NCBI RefSeq assembly: GCF_900142295.1
Contig: NZ_FSRL01000001.1
Span: 2,976,001-3,040,000 of the forward strand
DNA length: 64,000 bases
Reading direction: 5' to 3'
Origin: Vannielia litorea
Lineage (GTDB): Bacteria; Pseudomonadota; Alphaproteobacteria; Rhodobacterales; Rhodobacteraceae
Shown piece after piece: positions 37,008 through 48,262 of this stretch (position 1 is its first letter; each line of letters starts with the position of its first letter). Made by a program: the position numbers and the translations under genes. A model generated the notes under the pieces. That model searched no databases. It saw nothing but the letters and a program-made list of their open reading frames with translations, and had not been told where the DNA came from.

Positions 37008-38255
37008 TCAGGCTCGCCCGCCCAGCACCGCGCCCGCCAGGTAGAGCGATCCGCAGATCACCACGCGCGCGCCGGGATGCGCCAGGGCGACCGCATCGAG
37101 CGCAGCCGCGAGGCTCGGAGCCTCCTCACCCGCCATGCCCAGCGCCCGCGCGGCGGCGGCGATGACACCCGGCGCATGCGCCTTGGGCTCGTCAGGGATC
37201 GGCACCGCCACCAGCGCCGTCGCCTGCGCAGCCAGGGGCGTCAGAAAGGCCTCCGGCCTGCGGTTGGCCAGCATCGCGACCACCAGCACCGTCTCCCGCT
37301 CCGGCAATTCGGCCAACCCCTGCGCCAGCACCGCCGCCGCCGCCGGGTTGTGCCCGCCGTCGAGCCACAGCTCCAGCCCGGCCCGCTCGTCCAGCCGTTG
37401 CATCCGCGCGGGCCACAGGGCGTTGCGCATGGCCGCCTCCAGCGCCGCATCGCCCTGCCCCAGCGCCCGCAGCGCGGCAATCGCCACACCCGCGTTGGCC
37501 ACCTGGTGCGGGCCGCGCAACACCGGCAGCGGCACGTCCACCAGCCCGGTCTCGTCCTGCACCACCAGCCGCCCGCGCTCCACCTGGCCATGCCAGTGCT
37601 GCCCCTCGGTCAGCAGCGGTGCGCCCACCCGTGCCGCCGCCCGCTCGATCACCGCCTCGGCCACCTCCTCCTGCCGCGCCACAACGGCCTGAACCCCGCG
37701 CTTCAGGATCCCCGCCTTTTCGCCGGCGATCTCGCCCAGCGTCTCGCCGAGAAACTCCTGGTGATCGAGCGCCACCGGGGTGATGACGCAAAGCGCCGGG
37801 GCCTCGACCACGTTCGTCGCATCAAGCCGCCCGCCCAGCCCCACCTCGAGCAGGCACCAGTCGGCGGGCTCCCGGGCCATGGCCACGAAGGCCGCCGCCG
37901 TGGTGGCCTCGAAAAAAGTGATCTCTTCGCCCGCGTTGGCCTCGATGACCTCTTCCAGCACCGCGCAAAGCGCCTCTTCCGAGATCTCCTCGCCGGCCAG
38001 CCGGATCCGCTCGTGAAACCGCACCAGGTGCGGCGAGGTATAGGCATGGACCCGCCCGCCGCCGCCCTCCAGCCCGGCCCGCAGCATCGCCTGCACCGAG
38101 CCCTTGCCGTTGGTCCCGGCGATATGGATCACCGGCGGCAGCCGCCGCTCCGGGTGGCCCAAGGCGGCGAGGAGCCGGTGCATCCGGTCCAGCGTCAGGT
38201 CGATCTCGGCGGGGTGGAGCCGCATCAGCCGCTCCAGCAGGGCCGTGCTGCTCAC
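37008..38255 (-). CDS. folC: Folylpolyglutamate/dihydrofolate synthase
   Basis: A 415-residue Mur-ligase-like ATPase that makes dihydrofolate and adds glutamates to folates. The phosphate-binding loop IAGTNGKGSVQAML (GTNGKGS at residues 47-53) and the following YTSPHLVRFHERI and VEVGLGGRLDATNV-type blocks are characteristic, as is the VALDHQEFLG motif. It overlaps accD by 4 bp; the accD-folC order is common in bacteria. Confidence 0.95.
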   Translation of the reverse strand: MSSTALLERLMRLHPAEIDLTLDRMHRLLAALGHPERRLPPVIHIAGTNGKGSVQAMLRAGLEGGGGRVHAYTSPHLVRFHERIRLAGEEISEEALCAVLEEVIEANAGEEITFFEATTAAAFVAMAREPADWCLLEVGLGGRLDATNVVEAPALCVITPVALDHQEFLGETLGEIAGEKAGILKRGVQAVVARQEEVAEAVIERAAARVGAPLLTEGQHWHGQVERGRLVVQDETGLVDVPLPVLRGPHQVANAGVAIAALRALGQGDAALEAAMRNALWPARMQRLDERAGLELWLDGGHNPAAAAVLAQGLAELPERETVLVVAMLANRRPEAFLTPLAAQATALVAVPIPDEPKAHAPGVIAAAARALGMAGEEAPSLAAALDAVALAHPGARVVICGSLYLAGAVLGGRA

Positions 38256-39211
38256 GTCTTTGGCTCACCCTTCGGGGTCGGGGCGGCCTCTTCGGCCGGG
38301 GCCTCCGGCGCGGCCAGTGCCGGCTCGGCGGGCGGCGCGGGGAGATCGCCCGCCACCGGCGGCTCCATCCCCATCAGCATCCGGCACAGCGAGACAAGCT
38401 CTTCCTTCAACTTCTTGCGGTGCGTCACCCGGTCGAGCATGCCGTGATCCAGCAGGTACTCGGCCCGCTGAAAGCCCTCGGGCAGTTGCTCGCGGATGGT
38501 CTGCTCGATCACCCGCGTCCCGGCAAAGCCGATCAGCGCATTCGGTTCGGCAATGTGAATATCGCCCAGCATCGCGTAGCTCGCCGTCACGCCACCGGTG
38601 GTCGGATGGGTCAGCACCACGATGTAGGGCAGCCCGGCTTCCTTGAGCATCTGGATCGCCACGGTCGTGCGCGGCATCTGCATCAGGGCCAGGATACCCT
38701 CCTGCATCCGCGCGCCGCCCGCAGCCGAAAACACGATATAGGGCCGCTTCATCTGCACCGCGCGCTCCGCGCCCGCGATGAACGCATTGCCCACATACAT
38801 GCTCATCGACCCGCCGATGAAGCTGAAGTCCTGCGCCGCGGCCACCACCGGGGTGCGGCCGATCTCGCCCTCGGCCACCAGCATCGCCTCATGTTCGCCG
38901 GTCGCCTTCTGCGCCGCCTTCAGCCGGTCCGGGTAACGCTTCTGATCCCGAAAGTGCAGCGGATCCGCCACCGGCTCGGGCACCTTCACCTCGGTGAAGA
39001 TCCCGCCGTCGAACAGCGCGGTGAACCGCTCGCGCGGCGTGAACTGCATGTGATGGTCGCAGTTCGAGCAGACGTTCAGGTTGTCGCTCAACTCCCGGTG
39101 AAACAGCATCGTCCCGCATTCGGGGCACTTCTTCCACAGGTTCTCGGGCACCTCGCGCCGCGAGAACAGCGAGTTGATCTTGGGCCGGACGTAGTTGGAG
39201 ATCCAGTTCAT
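38252..39211 (-). CDS. accD: Acetyl-CoA carboxylase carboxyltransferase subunit beta
   Basis: A 319-residue subunit that, with AccA, transfers CO2 from carboxybiotin to acetyl-CoA in fatty-acid synthesis. The N-terminal zinc ribbon has Cys29, Cys32, Cys48 and Cys51 (KKCPECGTMLF, NVCSNCDHH). The carboxyltransferase core includes FSAAGGARMQEGILALMQM and HPTTGGVTASYAMLGD. A Pro/Ala/Glu-rich tail ends the protein. The start at 39211 gives the conserved N-terminus. It leads the accD-folC pair. Confidence 0.97.
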   Translation of the reverse strand: MNWISNYVRPKINSLFSRREVPENLWKKCPECGTMLFHRELSDNLNVCSNCDHHMQFTPRERFTALFDGGIFTEVKVPEPVADPLHFRDQKRYPDRLKAAQKATGEHEAMLVAEGEIGRTPVVAAAQDFSFIGGSMSMYVGNAFIAGAERAVQMKRPYIVFSAAGGARMQEGILALMQMPRTTVAIQMLKEAGLPYIVVLTHPTTGGVTASYAMLGDIHIAEPNALIGFAGTRVIEQTIREQLPEGFQRAEYLLDHGMLDRVTHRKKLKEELVSLCRMLMGMEPPVAGDLPAPPAEPALAAPEAPAEEAAPTPKGEPKT

Positions 39212-39273
39212 CGCACCTTTCCGGGGCTGCCTGCTGCATCCCGTGAAATAGGCCGCGCCGGGGGGAATTGCAA

Positions 39274-39516
39274 TCAACCCCTCCGGTGCGCCTCCGCCGT
39301 CACCGCAGGGCACCCGGCGCTGGCCAGGCTCTCCCTGCCCTGGCTGCTCTCCGGCGCCGCCGCCGTGGCGGACGGCACAGGCACCACCATGTCGGAGGAA
39401 ACGGCGCAAAGCCCGGTCAGCAGGATCAGGGGGGTCAGCCGAAGGCGAGAAAAAGCCCGGCACAGAACGGGCTGGCCGGGCGCTCCGGAAGGCGGCAAGC
39501 CGCACATCCACGGCAT
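39274..39516 (-). CDS. Doubtful small exported protein
   Basis: A possible 80-residue protein in the 365-bp gap between accD and the first CPBP protease gene. After MPWMCGLPPSGAPG it has a basic, hydrophobic stretch (FSRLRLTPLILLTGLCAVSS) that resembles a signal peptide, then a Pro/Ser/Ala-rich tail. AAAGG lies 12 or more bases before the ATG, too far for a good ribosome-binding site, and the cysteine does not fit a lipobox well. It may be a real small secreted protein or simply an open frame in GC-rich DNA. Nothing else is recognisable in the gap. Confidence 0.28.
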   Translation of the reverse strand: MPWMCGLPPSGAPGQPVLCRAFSRLRLTPLILLTGLCAVSSDMVVPVPSATAAAPESSQGRESLASAGCPAVTAEAHRRG

Positions 39517-39576
39517 AGTTTTGGTCTTCTCACCTTTGTTCTGCACCATACATCGCGGGTACGGCCCGTGCAAGGG

Positions 39577-40470
39577 TCAGCGGTCGATCAGCGCCTTGAC
39601 GATCCACCAGTTGACGAAGACCATCCCGATCGAAACCGCGAGCCCCAGGCTGACGAGTCCCTCCTCCGCGAGGCCCCAGGGCGTGACGTAGAGCGCCAGC
39701 CCGGTGATGGTGCCCTTGATGCTCAGGATGAAGAGTGCGAGCAGGTTGTTGGCAAAGTGAAAGCCCATCGCGGCCCCCAGCGACCCGGTGCGCTCGGTGA
39801 GGTCGGCGGCGACGAGCCCGAAGGCGAAGGCCGCCAGAAGCACCAGCGGCAGGTTGCGCCCGGACTCCGGGTCCCAGTGCAGGAGCCCGAAGCAGAGCGC
39901 GGGCAGGGTAAACCAGATCCAGCGGGCGGCGAAACGGGCCGCAAGCTGTTGCATCAGGTACCCCCTGAACAGGATCTCCTCCGCCGCGATCTGCACAAAC
40001 AGCAGCGGCAGCGCCAGCGGCATCCAGACCAGCCAGCGCATCGGCTCCAGGTTGGCCTCGGGCGGCCAGACCAGGGCGCTTGCGCCCATCAGCACCCCGA
40101 AGACCACGAGCACAACCAGGAAGGCCGTCACGAAACCGCGCCACCAGTCGCCCCAGGGCCCCAGGAGCGAGCCGGGCCCGCGATAGTGCAGCGCGGCGGC
40201 AGCCAGCACCGGCCCCAGCGCCATGCCCCCGAAGGTGAGCAGCAGCAGCGCAACCGACCCCGGCATCCGCCCGGCCTGAAGCTCCTGGAAGAACGGCATC
40301 ACGCCCCAGAGCCCCTGCTCGGCCGCCACGACGCCCACAGCGCCTCCGAGCACCAGGAGCGTCCAGGAGATGTAGATGAACAGGATGAGCAGCACGCCCA
40401 GCAAGAGCCGCCATATTTGCGGATAAACCTTCGCAGGCAGCAGCATCGCCGTAAATTCCGGATGTCTCAT
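39577..40470 (-). CDS. CPBP-family intramembrane protease, copy 1
   Basis: A 297-residue membrane protein with about eight hydrophobic segments. The CPBP (Abi/CAAX protease) motifs are complete: IAAEEILFRGYLMQQ (the Glu-Glu-x3-Arg motif), CFGLLHWD, and the HFANN motif in GFHFANNLLAL. These supply the catalytic glutamates and histidines of intramembrane glutamic proteases, which process prenylated proteins or peptides such as bacteriocins. The substrate here is unknown. A second member of the family lies directly upstream, on the same strand. Confidence 0.88.
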   Translation of the reverse strand: MRHPEFTAMLLPAKVYPQIWRLLLGVLLILFIYISWTLLVLGGAVGVVAAEQGLWGVMPFFQELQAGRMPGSVALLLLTFGGMALGPVLAAAALHYRGPGSLLGPWGDWWRGFVTAFLVVLVVFGVLMGASALVWPPEANLEPMRWLVWMPLALPLLFVQIAAEEILFRGYLMQQLAARFAARWIWFTLPALCFGLLHWDPESGRNLPLVLLAAFAFGLVAADLTERTGSLGAAMGFHFANNLLALFILSIKGTITGLALYVTPWGLAEEGLVSLGLAVSIGMVFVNWWIVKALIDR

Positions 40471-40532
40471 CGCCTGCTCTCCTCGGCCTTTTCGGCGAGG
40501 TTACCGCATCGGCCCGGCCACCGGAATCCCCT

Positions 40533-41414
40533 TCACGCGCGGATCGCCACCCGCGCCGCCAGCCAGCCCACCAGCAACACCCCGAACTCCGCCGGCATCA
40601 GACCCGGAATCACGCCCGCGTCGGCGGCGAAGGGCGTGTGATACAGCGCCAGCCCCGCCACCGGTCCGGGCACGGTCACGCCCAGCAGGGCAACGCCGTT
40701 GTTCACGATGTGCAACGCCAGCGCCGGGCCAAGGTTGCCCGCCCGCGCGGTGAGGTCGGCCGCGACCAGGCCGAAGACGAAGGCCCAGAGGCAGAACCAG
40801 ATCGCGTTGTCCCCCGCGCTCGCCGTCCAGTGCAGCAGCGCGAACAGGATCGCCGGCGCCGCCATCCAGGCCCAGTTGCCCGCCCGCGTTCCCGCCGCGA
40901 TCTGCTGCGTGAGATAGCCCCGGAAGAACAGCTCCTCGGTGCCCGCCTGCACCGCCACGGCGGCAAGGCCGAGCGGCAGGTAAAGCATCCAGCGGTTCAC
41001 CGGCATCGCCGCATTGGGGATGAGGTCGTAGCTCGTTGGCAGAAAGGCCGCCGCCGCAATGTAGAGCGGCACGAGCCAGTAGAGCACCCGGAAGAAGTCG
41101 CCCACCGCATGGGCGCCAGGGCCGAAGAGGCTGAGAAACCCGCGCCAATGCACCGCCCGCAGCGCAATCGCCAACGCCACCGCGAACAGCCCGTGCGAGA
41201 ACAGCGCCGCCAGCGTGCGCCCGGCGCCGGTGCCATCGCTGGTGAACACCGCCTCCACCGCCTCCGGACCGCCGAGCGCGGCAAGCAGGATGAACACCAG
41301 CTGTTGCAGCATCATCACCGCCACGAACATGAGCCCCAGCACTGCCCCGATCCGCCAGAGATCGGGGGTTGCGCGGGCCGGCGCGGCGAACTCGCTCAAC
41401 CGCTCATATGCCAT
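40533..41414 (-). CDS. CPBP-family intramembrane protease, copy 2
   Basis: A 293-residue membrane protein of the same family as its neighbour. The motifs are [26 protein letters not shown] and [11 protein letters not shown]. Matching segments such as [20 protein letters not shown], against [20 protein letters not shown] in copy 1, show that the two genes arose by duplication. The N-terminal 130 residues are less alike. It lies 62 bp upstream of copy 1 and is divergent from ilvD by 113 bp. Confidence 0.88.
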   Translation of the reverse strand: MAYERLSEFAAPARATPDLWRIGAVLGLMFVAVMMLQQLVFILLAALGGPEAVEAVFTSDGTGAGRTLAALFSHGLFAVALAIALRAVHWRGFLSLFGPGAHAVGDFFRVLYWLVPLYIAAAAFLPTSYDLIPNAAMPVNRWMLYLPLGLAAVAVQAGTEELFFRGYLTQQIAAGTRAGNWAWMAAPAILFALLHWTASAGDNAIWFCLWAFVFGLVAADLTARAGNLGPALALHIVNNGVALLGVTVPGPVAGLALYHTPFAADAGVIPGLMPAEFGVLLVGWLAARVAIRA

Positions 41415-41527
41415 GTGACTGCTCCATGCAGCCTGAGATAGGCGAGCCGGGCGCGGGCCGCAATCCGGCTTGCCCCTTGGCCGAGCCGGGACTATTCCGG
41501 CAGGCGACCGACAGAGGGAGAGAACCC

Positions 41528-43291
41528 ATGCTGAAACGCCAGACCGACAAATCCAAGCTGCCCAGCCGCCACGTCACCGAGGGACCGGCTCGCGCACCGC
41601 ACCGCTCCTACCTCTATGCCATGGGCCTCTCCGAAGACGAGATTCACCGCCCGCTGGTGGGTGTCGCCACCTGCTGGAACGAGGCCGCGCCCTGCAACAT
41701 CGCCCTCAACCGCCAGGCCCAGGCCGTCAAGCTGGGCGTCAAGGCCGCCTCCGGCACGCCGCGCGAGTTCACCACCATCACCGTCACCGACGGCATCGCC
41801 ATGGGCCACGAGGGCATGCGCTCCTCGCTGGCGTCGCGCGAGGCCATCGCCGACACCGTCGAGCTCACCATGCGCGGCCACTGCTACGATGCACTGGTCG
41901 GCCTCGCGGGCTGCGACAAGTCGCTGCCCGGCATGATGATGGCCATGGTCCGGCTCAACACGCCGTCGGTCTTCATCTACGGCGGCTCGATTCTGCCGGG
42001 CAAGGCGCCCACCGGGGCCGACGTGCCCGCCGATTTCGCCTCCCGCGACCTCACCGTGCAAGACATGTTCGAGGCCGTCGGCCGCCACCAGAACGGCGAC
42101 ATGTCGGATGCCGCGCTGGATATCCTCGAGCGCGTGGCCTGCCCCTCCGCCGGCGCCTGCGGCGGCCAGTTCACCGCCAACACCATGGCCTGCGTCTCCG
42201 AGGCCATCGGGCTTGCGCTCTTCAACTCCTCGGGCATGCCCGCGCCCTACGAGAGCCGCGACCAGTATGGCGAGGCCTCCGGCCGCGCGGTGATGGAGCT
42301 GATCGAGAAGAACATCCGCGCCCGTGACGTGGTGACCCGCAAGGCGCTCGAGAACGCCGCCCGCGTCGTCGCCTGCACCGGCGGCTCCACCAATGCCGGC
42401 CTCCACCTTCCGGCGATTGCCCACGAGGCCGCGATCGACTTCAACCTCTTCGACGTCTGCGACATCTTCAAGGACACCCCCTACTTCGTCGACCTCAAGC
42501 CGGGCGGCGCCTATGTCGCCAAGGATCTCTACGAGGCCGGCGGCGTGCCGGTGGTGATGAAGGAGCTGCGCAAGGCCGGCCTGATCCACGAAGACTGCAT
42601 CACCGCCTCCGGCAAGACCGTGGGCGAGGAGCTCGACCTGGTGACCCGCGAGGCCGATGGCCGCGTGATCCACCCGGTCGCCACCCCGATCACCCCCACC
42701 GGCGGCGTCGTGGGTCTCTCCGGCAACCTCGCCCCCGATGGGGCCATCGTGAAGGTGGCCGGCATGGAGAAGGACCAGCAGGTCTTCACCGGCCCGGCCC
42801 GCGTCTTCGAGTGCGAAGAAGAGGCCTTCGAGGCCGTGAAGGCCCGCAGCTACAAGGAAGGCGAGGTCATCGTCATCCGCAACGAGGGCCCCGCAGGCGG
42901 CCCCGGCATGCGCGAGATGCTGGCCACCACGGCGGCGCTCTCCGGTCAGGGCATGGGCAAGAAGGTGGCGCTGATCACCGATGGCCGGTTTTCCGGCGCG
43001 ACCCGCGGCTTCTGCGTCGGCCACGTCGGCCCCGAGGCGGCCCACGGCGGCCCCATCGCCCTGCTGAAGGACGGCGACATGATCACCATCGACGCGGTGA
43101 ACGGCGAGCTCTCGGTCGCCCTCTCCGAGGCCGAGATGGAGGCCCGCAAGTCCGCATGGGCCGGCCCGCGCAAGACCGACTACGCCTCCGGCGCGCTGTG
43201 GAAATACGCCCAGCTCGTCGGCTCCGCCAAGTTCGGCGCCGTGACCCATCCGGGCGCCAAGGAAGAAACCCACGTCTACATGGACCAGTAA
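41528..43291 (+). CDS. ilvD: Dihydroxy-acid dehydratase
   Basis: A 587-residue iron-sulfur enzyme of branched-chain amino-acid synthesis that dehydrates dihydroxy acids to 2-keto acids. Cluster and metal-binding elements are visible: [13 protein letters not shown] (Cys49), [18 protein letters not shown], and [20 protein letters not shown]. The C-terminal [20 protein letters not shown] block is also typical. The start at 41528 follows a GGGAGAG ribosome-binding site and is the conserved one. The next gene, a lipoprotein, starts 2 bp after the stop. Confidence 0.97.
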   Translation: MLKRQTDKSKLPSRHVTEGPARAPHRSYLYAMGLSEDEIHRPLVGVATCWNEAAPCNIALNRQAQAVKLGVKAASGTPREFTTITVTDGIAMGHEGMRSSLASREAIADTVELTMRGHCYDALVGLAGCDKSLPGMMMAMVRLNTPSVFIYGGSILPGKAPTGADVPADFASRDLTVQDMFEAVGRHQNGDMSDAALDILERVACPSAGACGGQFTANTMACVSEAIGLALFNSSGMPAPYESRDQYGEASGRAVMELIEKNIRARDVVTRKALENAARVVACTGGSTNAGLHLPAIAHEAAIDFNLFDVCDIFKDTPYFVDLKPGGAYVAKDLYEAGGVPVVMKELRKAGLIHEDCITASGKTVGEELDLVTREADGRVIHPVATPITPTGGVVGLSGNLAPDGAIVKVAGMEKDQQVFTGPARVFECEEEAFEAVKARSYKEGEVIVIRNEGPAGGPGMREMLATTAALSGQGMGKKVALITDGRFSGATRGFCVGHVGPEAAHGGPIALLKDGDMITIDAVNGELSVALSEAEMEARKSAWAGPRKTDYASGALWKYAQLVGSAKFGAVTHPGAKEETHVYMDQ

Positions 43292-43292
43292 C

Positions 43293-43952
43293 ATGGCCTT
43301 CGCTGCCCGGCTCATCGCACCCCTTCTCGCCCTCGCGCTCGCGGGCTGCGAGGGAGTGGTGCTGCCGGGCAGCTCCAGCGCACCAACCCCGGCCGCCGCC
43401 TCCGGTGCGGCGCCCGCCCGCTCCGTCCCGCCCAAGCCGCCCACCCGGCTCGAGGTCGGCGGCGTGGTGGTGGCCGCGCCCGACGGCTACTGCGTCGACA
43501 CCCGCGCGCGAAAGGGCAGCTTCGTGCTGCTCGCCGCCTGCTCCGCCATCAGCCAGTCGCCCGAGCACCCGGCACCGGGGCGGATGGGGCTGCTCTCCGC
43601 CACCGTCGGCAAGCGCGGCTCCGGCAGCCCCCCGCCCGACGCCGACCAGCTCTCAAGCTACTTCCGCTCCGCCGAGGGCCGCGCCACGCTGTCCTACGCG
43701 GGCGACCCAGCCTCGGTCGCCATCACCGATGCCCGCAGCCAGAACGGCGTGTTCCTGCTCGCCCTGATCGACCGCTCCGCCCCACCCCAGCCCGAGCTGG
43801 GGGCGGCCCGCTGGCGGGCGCTCTTCACGGTCGATGACAGGCTCGTTTCGGTCATCCTCCACTCCCTGAAGGAAGACCCGATCAGCCGCGATGGCGGCAC
43901 CGCCCTGCTTCAGACCTTCGTCGCCCGCATCCGCGCCGCCAACGCGGGCTGA
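43293..43952 (+). CDS. Lipoprotein of unknown function
   Basis: A 219-residue protein with a signal sequence ending in the lipobox ALAGC (about residue 19), so it should be membrane-anchored in the periplasm. A low-complexity Pro/Ala/Ser stretch follows. The rest has two cysteines (DGYCVDTRARKGSF, LLAACSAISQ) that could form a disulfide. The C-terminus contains FTVDDRLVSVILHSLKEDPI. It starts 2 bp after ilvD and is probably co-transcribed with it. I know no function for the family. Confidence 0.75.
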   Translation: MAFAARLIAPLLALALAGCEGVVLPGSSSAPTPAAASGAAPARSVPPKPPTRLEVGGVVVAAPDGYCVDTRARKGSFVLLAACSAISQSPEHPAPGRMGLLSATVGKRGSGSPPPDADQLSSYFRSAEGRATLSYAGDPASVAITDARSQNGVFLLALIDRSAPPQPELGAARWRALFTVDDRLVSVILHSLKEDPISRDGGTALLQTFVARIRAANAG

Positions 43953-44113
43953 GCTGCGCCCGTTCCGCCACGTTCCGCGGGCAATCCCCATCCCGGCGGC
44001 ATTTGCAGGATTGAAACACTTTCCCGCCACTATCATACCGGCGTAGACTGGCCCCACACTCACCCCGGCTCCGGCCGTCACAGCAGACCTGCAGCGCGCT
44101 TGGCAAGACCGAT

Positions 44114-44890
44114 ATGGCAAAACCGATGGACAGCCTGATCGACCGTGTCGCCCACCGCCGCGCCCTGCGGCGCTGGAGCCGCGCCGCCGATGCCGCCGCC
44201 TCCACCGATCTTCCCGCGTTGCGCAGCCTGCGCAGCAAGGCTCGCCAGTTGCGCCGCCAGCTCGACCGCGTGGTGCACGAGGCCGATGGCCGCCTGACCC
44301 TGCCGCTCATCGGCTCCAACGCCATGCACCGCCCGATCGGGTCCGATTGGGCCTGGCGCCCCGAGCTCTGGCGCGGCCCGATCTCGCCACCCGGCCACGC
44401 CGCCGCGCCCACCCGCACCATGCTGGGCCAGGCCGCCACGCTCTACCACGACTGCACCTATTCCGAGCTGACCCTGCGCCAGATCCGCAATACCTCCGAG
44501 GAGGATCTCGCGCCCTTCGGCCTCCGGATGGATGTGTTCCGCTTCGACGGTTCGTTCCTCTCCATCGTGCTCGACCTGCCCGCCGAGGCCGTCGACGGGC
44601 TCAAGCGCAAGCACGTCATCGGGCTGGAGGCCAAGGTCGAAGTCGAGAAGCCGCTCGAGATCTTCGCCCGCCTCAACGTCCGCCACGGCCCCAACACCGA
44701 GCAGATCGTGCGCGAGCTGCCGGTGACCGAGGGCGGCGTGCAGATGGCCGAGTTCGACCTCGCCTATACCGGCCTCAACGAAAAGCGGGTCGAGAAGGCC
44801 TGGGTCGACCTGATCTTCGAAGGCCCCCAGATGAACCAGATCGTGCTGCGCGATCTCACCCTCTCCCGCCGCCCCCGCGCCGAGATCTGA
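44114..44890 (+). CDS. Unknown protein, resembles DUF6478
   Basis: A 258-residue soluble protein. The N-terminal third is basic and helical (RVAHRRALRRWSRAADAAAS, LRSLRSKARQLRRQLDRVVH). The rest is beta-rich with repeated hydrophobic strands (SWLSIVLDLP-like FLSIVLDLPAEAV, GLEAKVEVEKPLEIFARLNV). It resembles a Rhodobacteraceae family I believe to be DUF6478, but this is from memory. It contains the motif TLYHDCTYSELTLRQIRN. It is followed after 16 bp by another unknown gene, and the pair may work together. Confidence 0.72.
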   Translation: MAKPMDSLIDRVAHRRALRRWSRAADAAASTDLPALRSLRSKARQLRRQLDRVVHEADGRLTLPLIGSNAMHRPIGSDWAWRPELWRGPISPPGHAAAPTRTMLGQAATLYHDCTYSELTLRQIRNTSEEDLAPFGLRMDVFRFDGSFLSIVLDLPAEAVDGLKRKHVIGLEAKVEVEKPLEIFARLNVRHGPNTEQIVRELPVTEGGVQMAEFDLAYTGLNEKRVEKAWVDLIFEGPQMNQIVLRDLTLSRRPRAEI

Positions 44891-44906
44891 CAGAGGACGC
44901 CGCCCG

Positions 44907-45311
44907 ATGCCGGATACCACCCAGACCAGCCAGCTCACCCTCTCCAAAACCCGCATCCAGGCAGGTGTCTGGGAGGGGCTGCTGATGGCCGACGGCGTGG
45001 GCAACACCCAGCCCCGGATCGAGGTGATCCACCTCGGCAAGCCGCTGGAGGGTGTCGAGATCAAGGCCGACGGCGAGATGCAGAACCTCTGGCAGCTCCG
45101 CGTGCCGATCCCGGCCGAGCTGCTCTGCGACGGCGTGCAGACCTTCGCCATCCGCGACGCCCGCACCGGCGCCGCGCTGGAGCATTTCACCATCGTCACC
45201 GGCCAGCCCCTCGAGGATGACATCCGCGCCGAGGTCGATCTGCTGCGCGCCGAGCTCGACATGCTGAAAAAGGCCTTCCGCCGCCACTGCCTCGAAGTCC
45301 TGGGCCGCTAG
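44907..45311 (+). CDS. Unknown protein with C-terminal coiled coil
   Basis: A 134-residue soluble protein without recognised family. The first 100 residues are beta-rich (LTLSKTRIQAGVWEGLLMAD, PRIEVIHLGKPLEGVEIKAD) and resemble a small jelly-roll. The last 35 residues (EDDIRAEVDLLRAELDMLKK) form a predicted coiled coil. It follows the DUF6478-like gene by 16 bp and precedes the DM13 gene by 10 bp in the same direction, so the three are likely an operon. Its start has no strong ribosome-binding site but overlaps the operon. Confidence 0.7.
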   Translation: MPDTTQTSQLTLSKTRIQAGVWEGLLMADGVGNTQPRIEVIHLGKPLEGVEIKADGEMQNLWQLRVPIPAELLCDGVQTFAIRDARTGAALEHFTIVTGQPLEDDIRAEVDLLRAELDMLKKAFRRHCLEVLGR

Positions 45312-45321
45312 GGTCGCCGCC

Positions 45322-45810
45322 ATGAAGCGCCTCCTCCTTATTGCCGCCCCGAGCTTCCTGCTTGGGGCCGTCTTCGGCGCCGCCTTCTGGTACCTCGCCT
45401 CGCCGCTCTGGATCGACCGGGTGGTGAACGAGAGCCTCGTCACGGGCCAGGGCGTCACCGTGCTGGCCGAGGGCCGCTTCCGCGACGCCGGCGCCGCCCA
45501 CCGCGGCACCGGCACCGCCCGCCTCGTCACCCTCCCCGACGGTCGGGTGGAGGTGCAGCTCACCGACTTCGAGGTCACCAATGGCCCCGATCTGGAGCTC
45601 TGGCTCTCCGACGCGCCCGACCCGCAGAGCTCTTCGGAGGTGTCGGGCGGGGACTGGGTCTCGCTCGGGCTGCTTAAGGGCAACATCGGCGACCAGAGCT
45701 ATACCGTGCCCCCCAGCATCGACGCCACGCGCTACCGCTCCGTGGTAGTCTGGTGCGAGCAGTTCGGCGTGCTCTTCTCCCCCGCGCCCCTCGCCGCGCC
45801 CGGCGGCTGA
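45322..45810 (+). CDS. DM13-domain membrane-anchored protein
   Basis: A 162-residue protein with an N-terminal hydrophobic anchor (MKRLLLIAAPSFLLGAVFGA). A DM13 domain follows: AEGRFRDAGAAHRGTGTARL, then VEVQLTDFEVTNGPDLELWL. The single cysteine in SVVVWCEQFGVLFSPA is the conserved one of this domain. DM13 is proposed to take part in electron transfer or redox chemistry in extracytoplasmic proteins, though that role is not well established. It lies in the operon of the two unknown genes before it. It is convergent with the PhnA-like gene, just 3 bp away. Confidence 0.83.
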   Translation: MKRLLLIAAPSFLLGAVFGAAFWYLASPLWIDRVVNESLVTGQGVTVLAEGRFRDAGAAHRGTGTARLVTLPDGRVEVQLTDFEVTNGPDLELWLSDAPDPQSSSEVSGGDWVSLGLLKGNIGDQSYTVPPSIDATRYRSVVVWCEQFGVLFSPAPLAAPGG

Positions 45811-48252
<2,442 letters not shown>

Positions 48253-48262
48253 GGCCCCCGCC

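Noticed and set aside
41492..43444. A 650-codon open frame on the minus strand.
   Set aside because: It is antisense to ilvD, which has full enzyme motifs. The translation has no recognisable domain.
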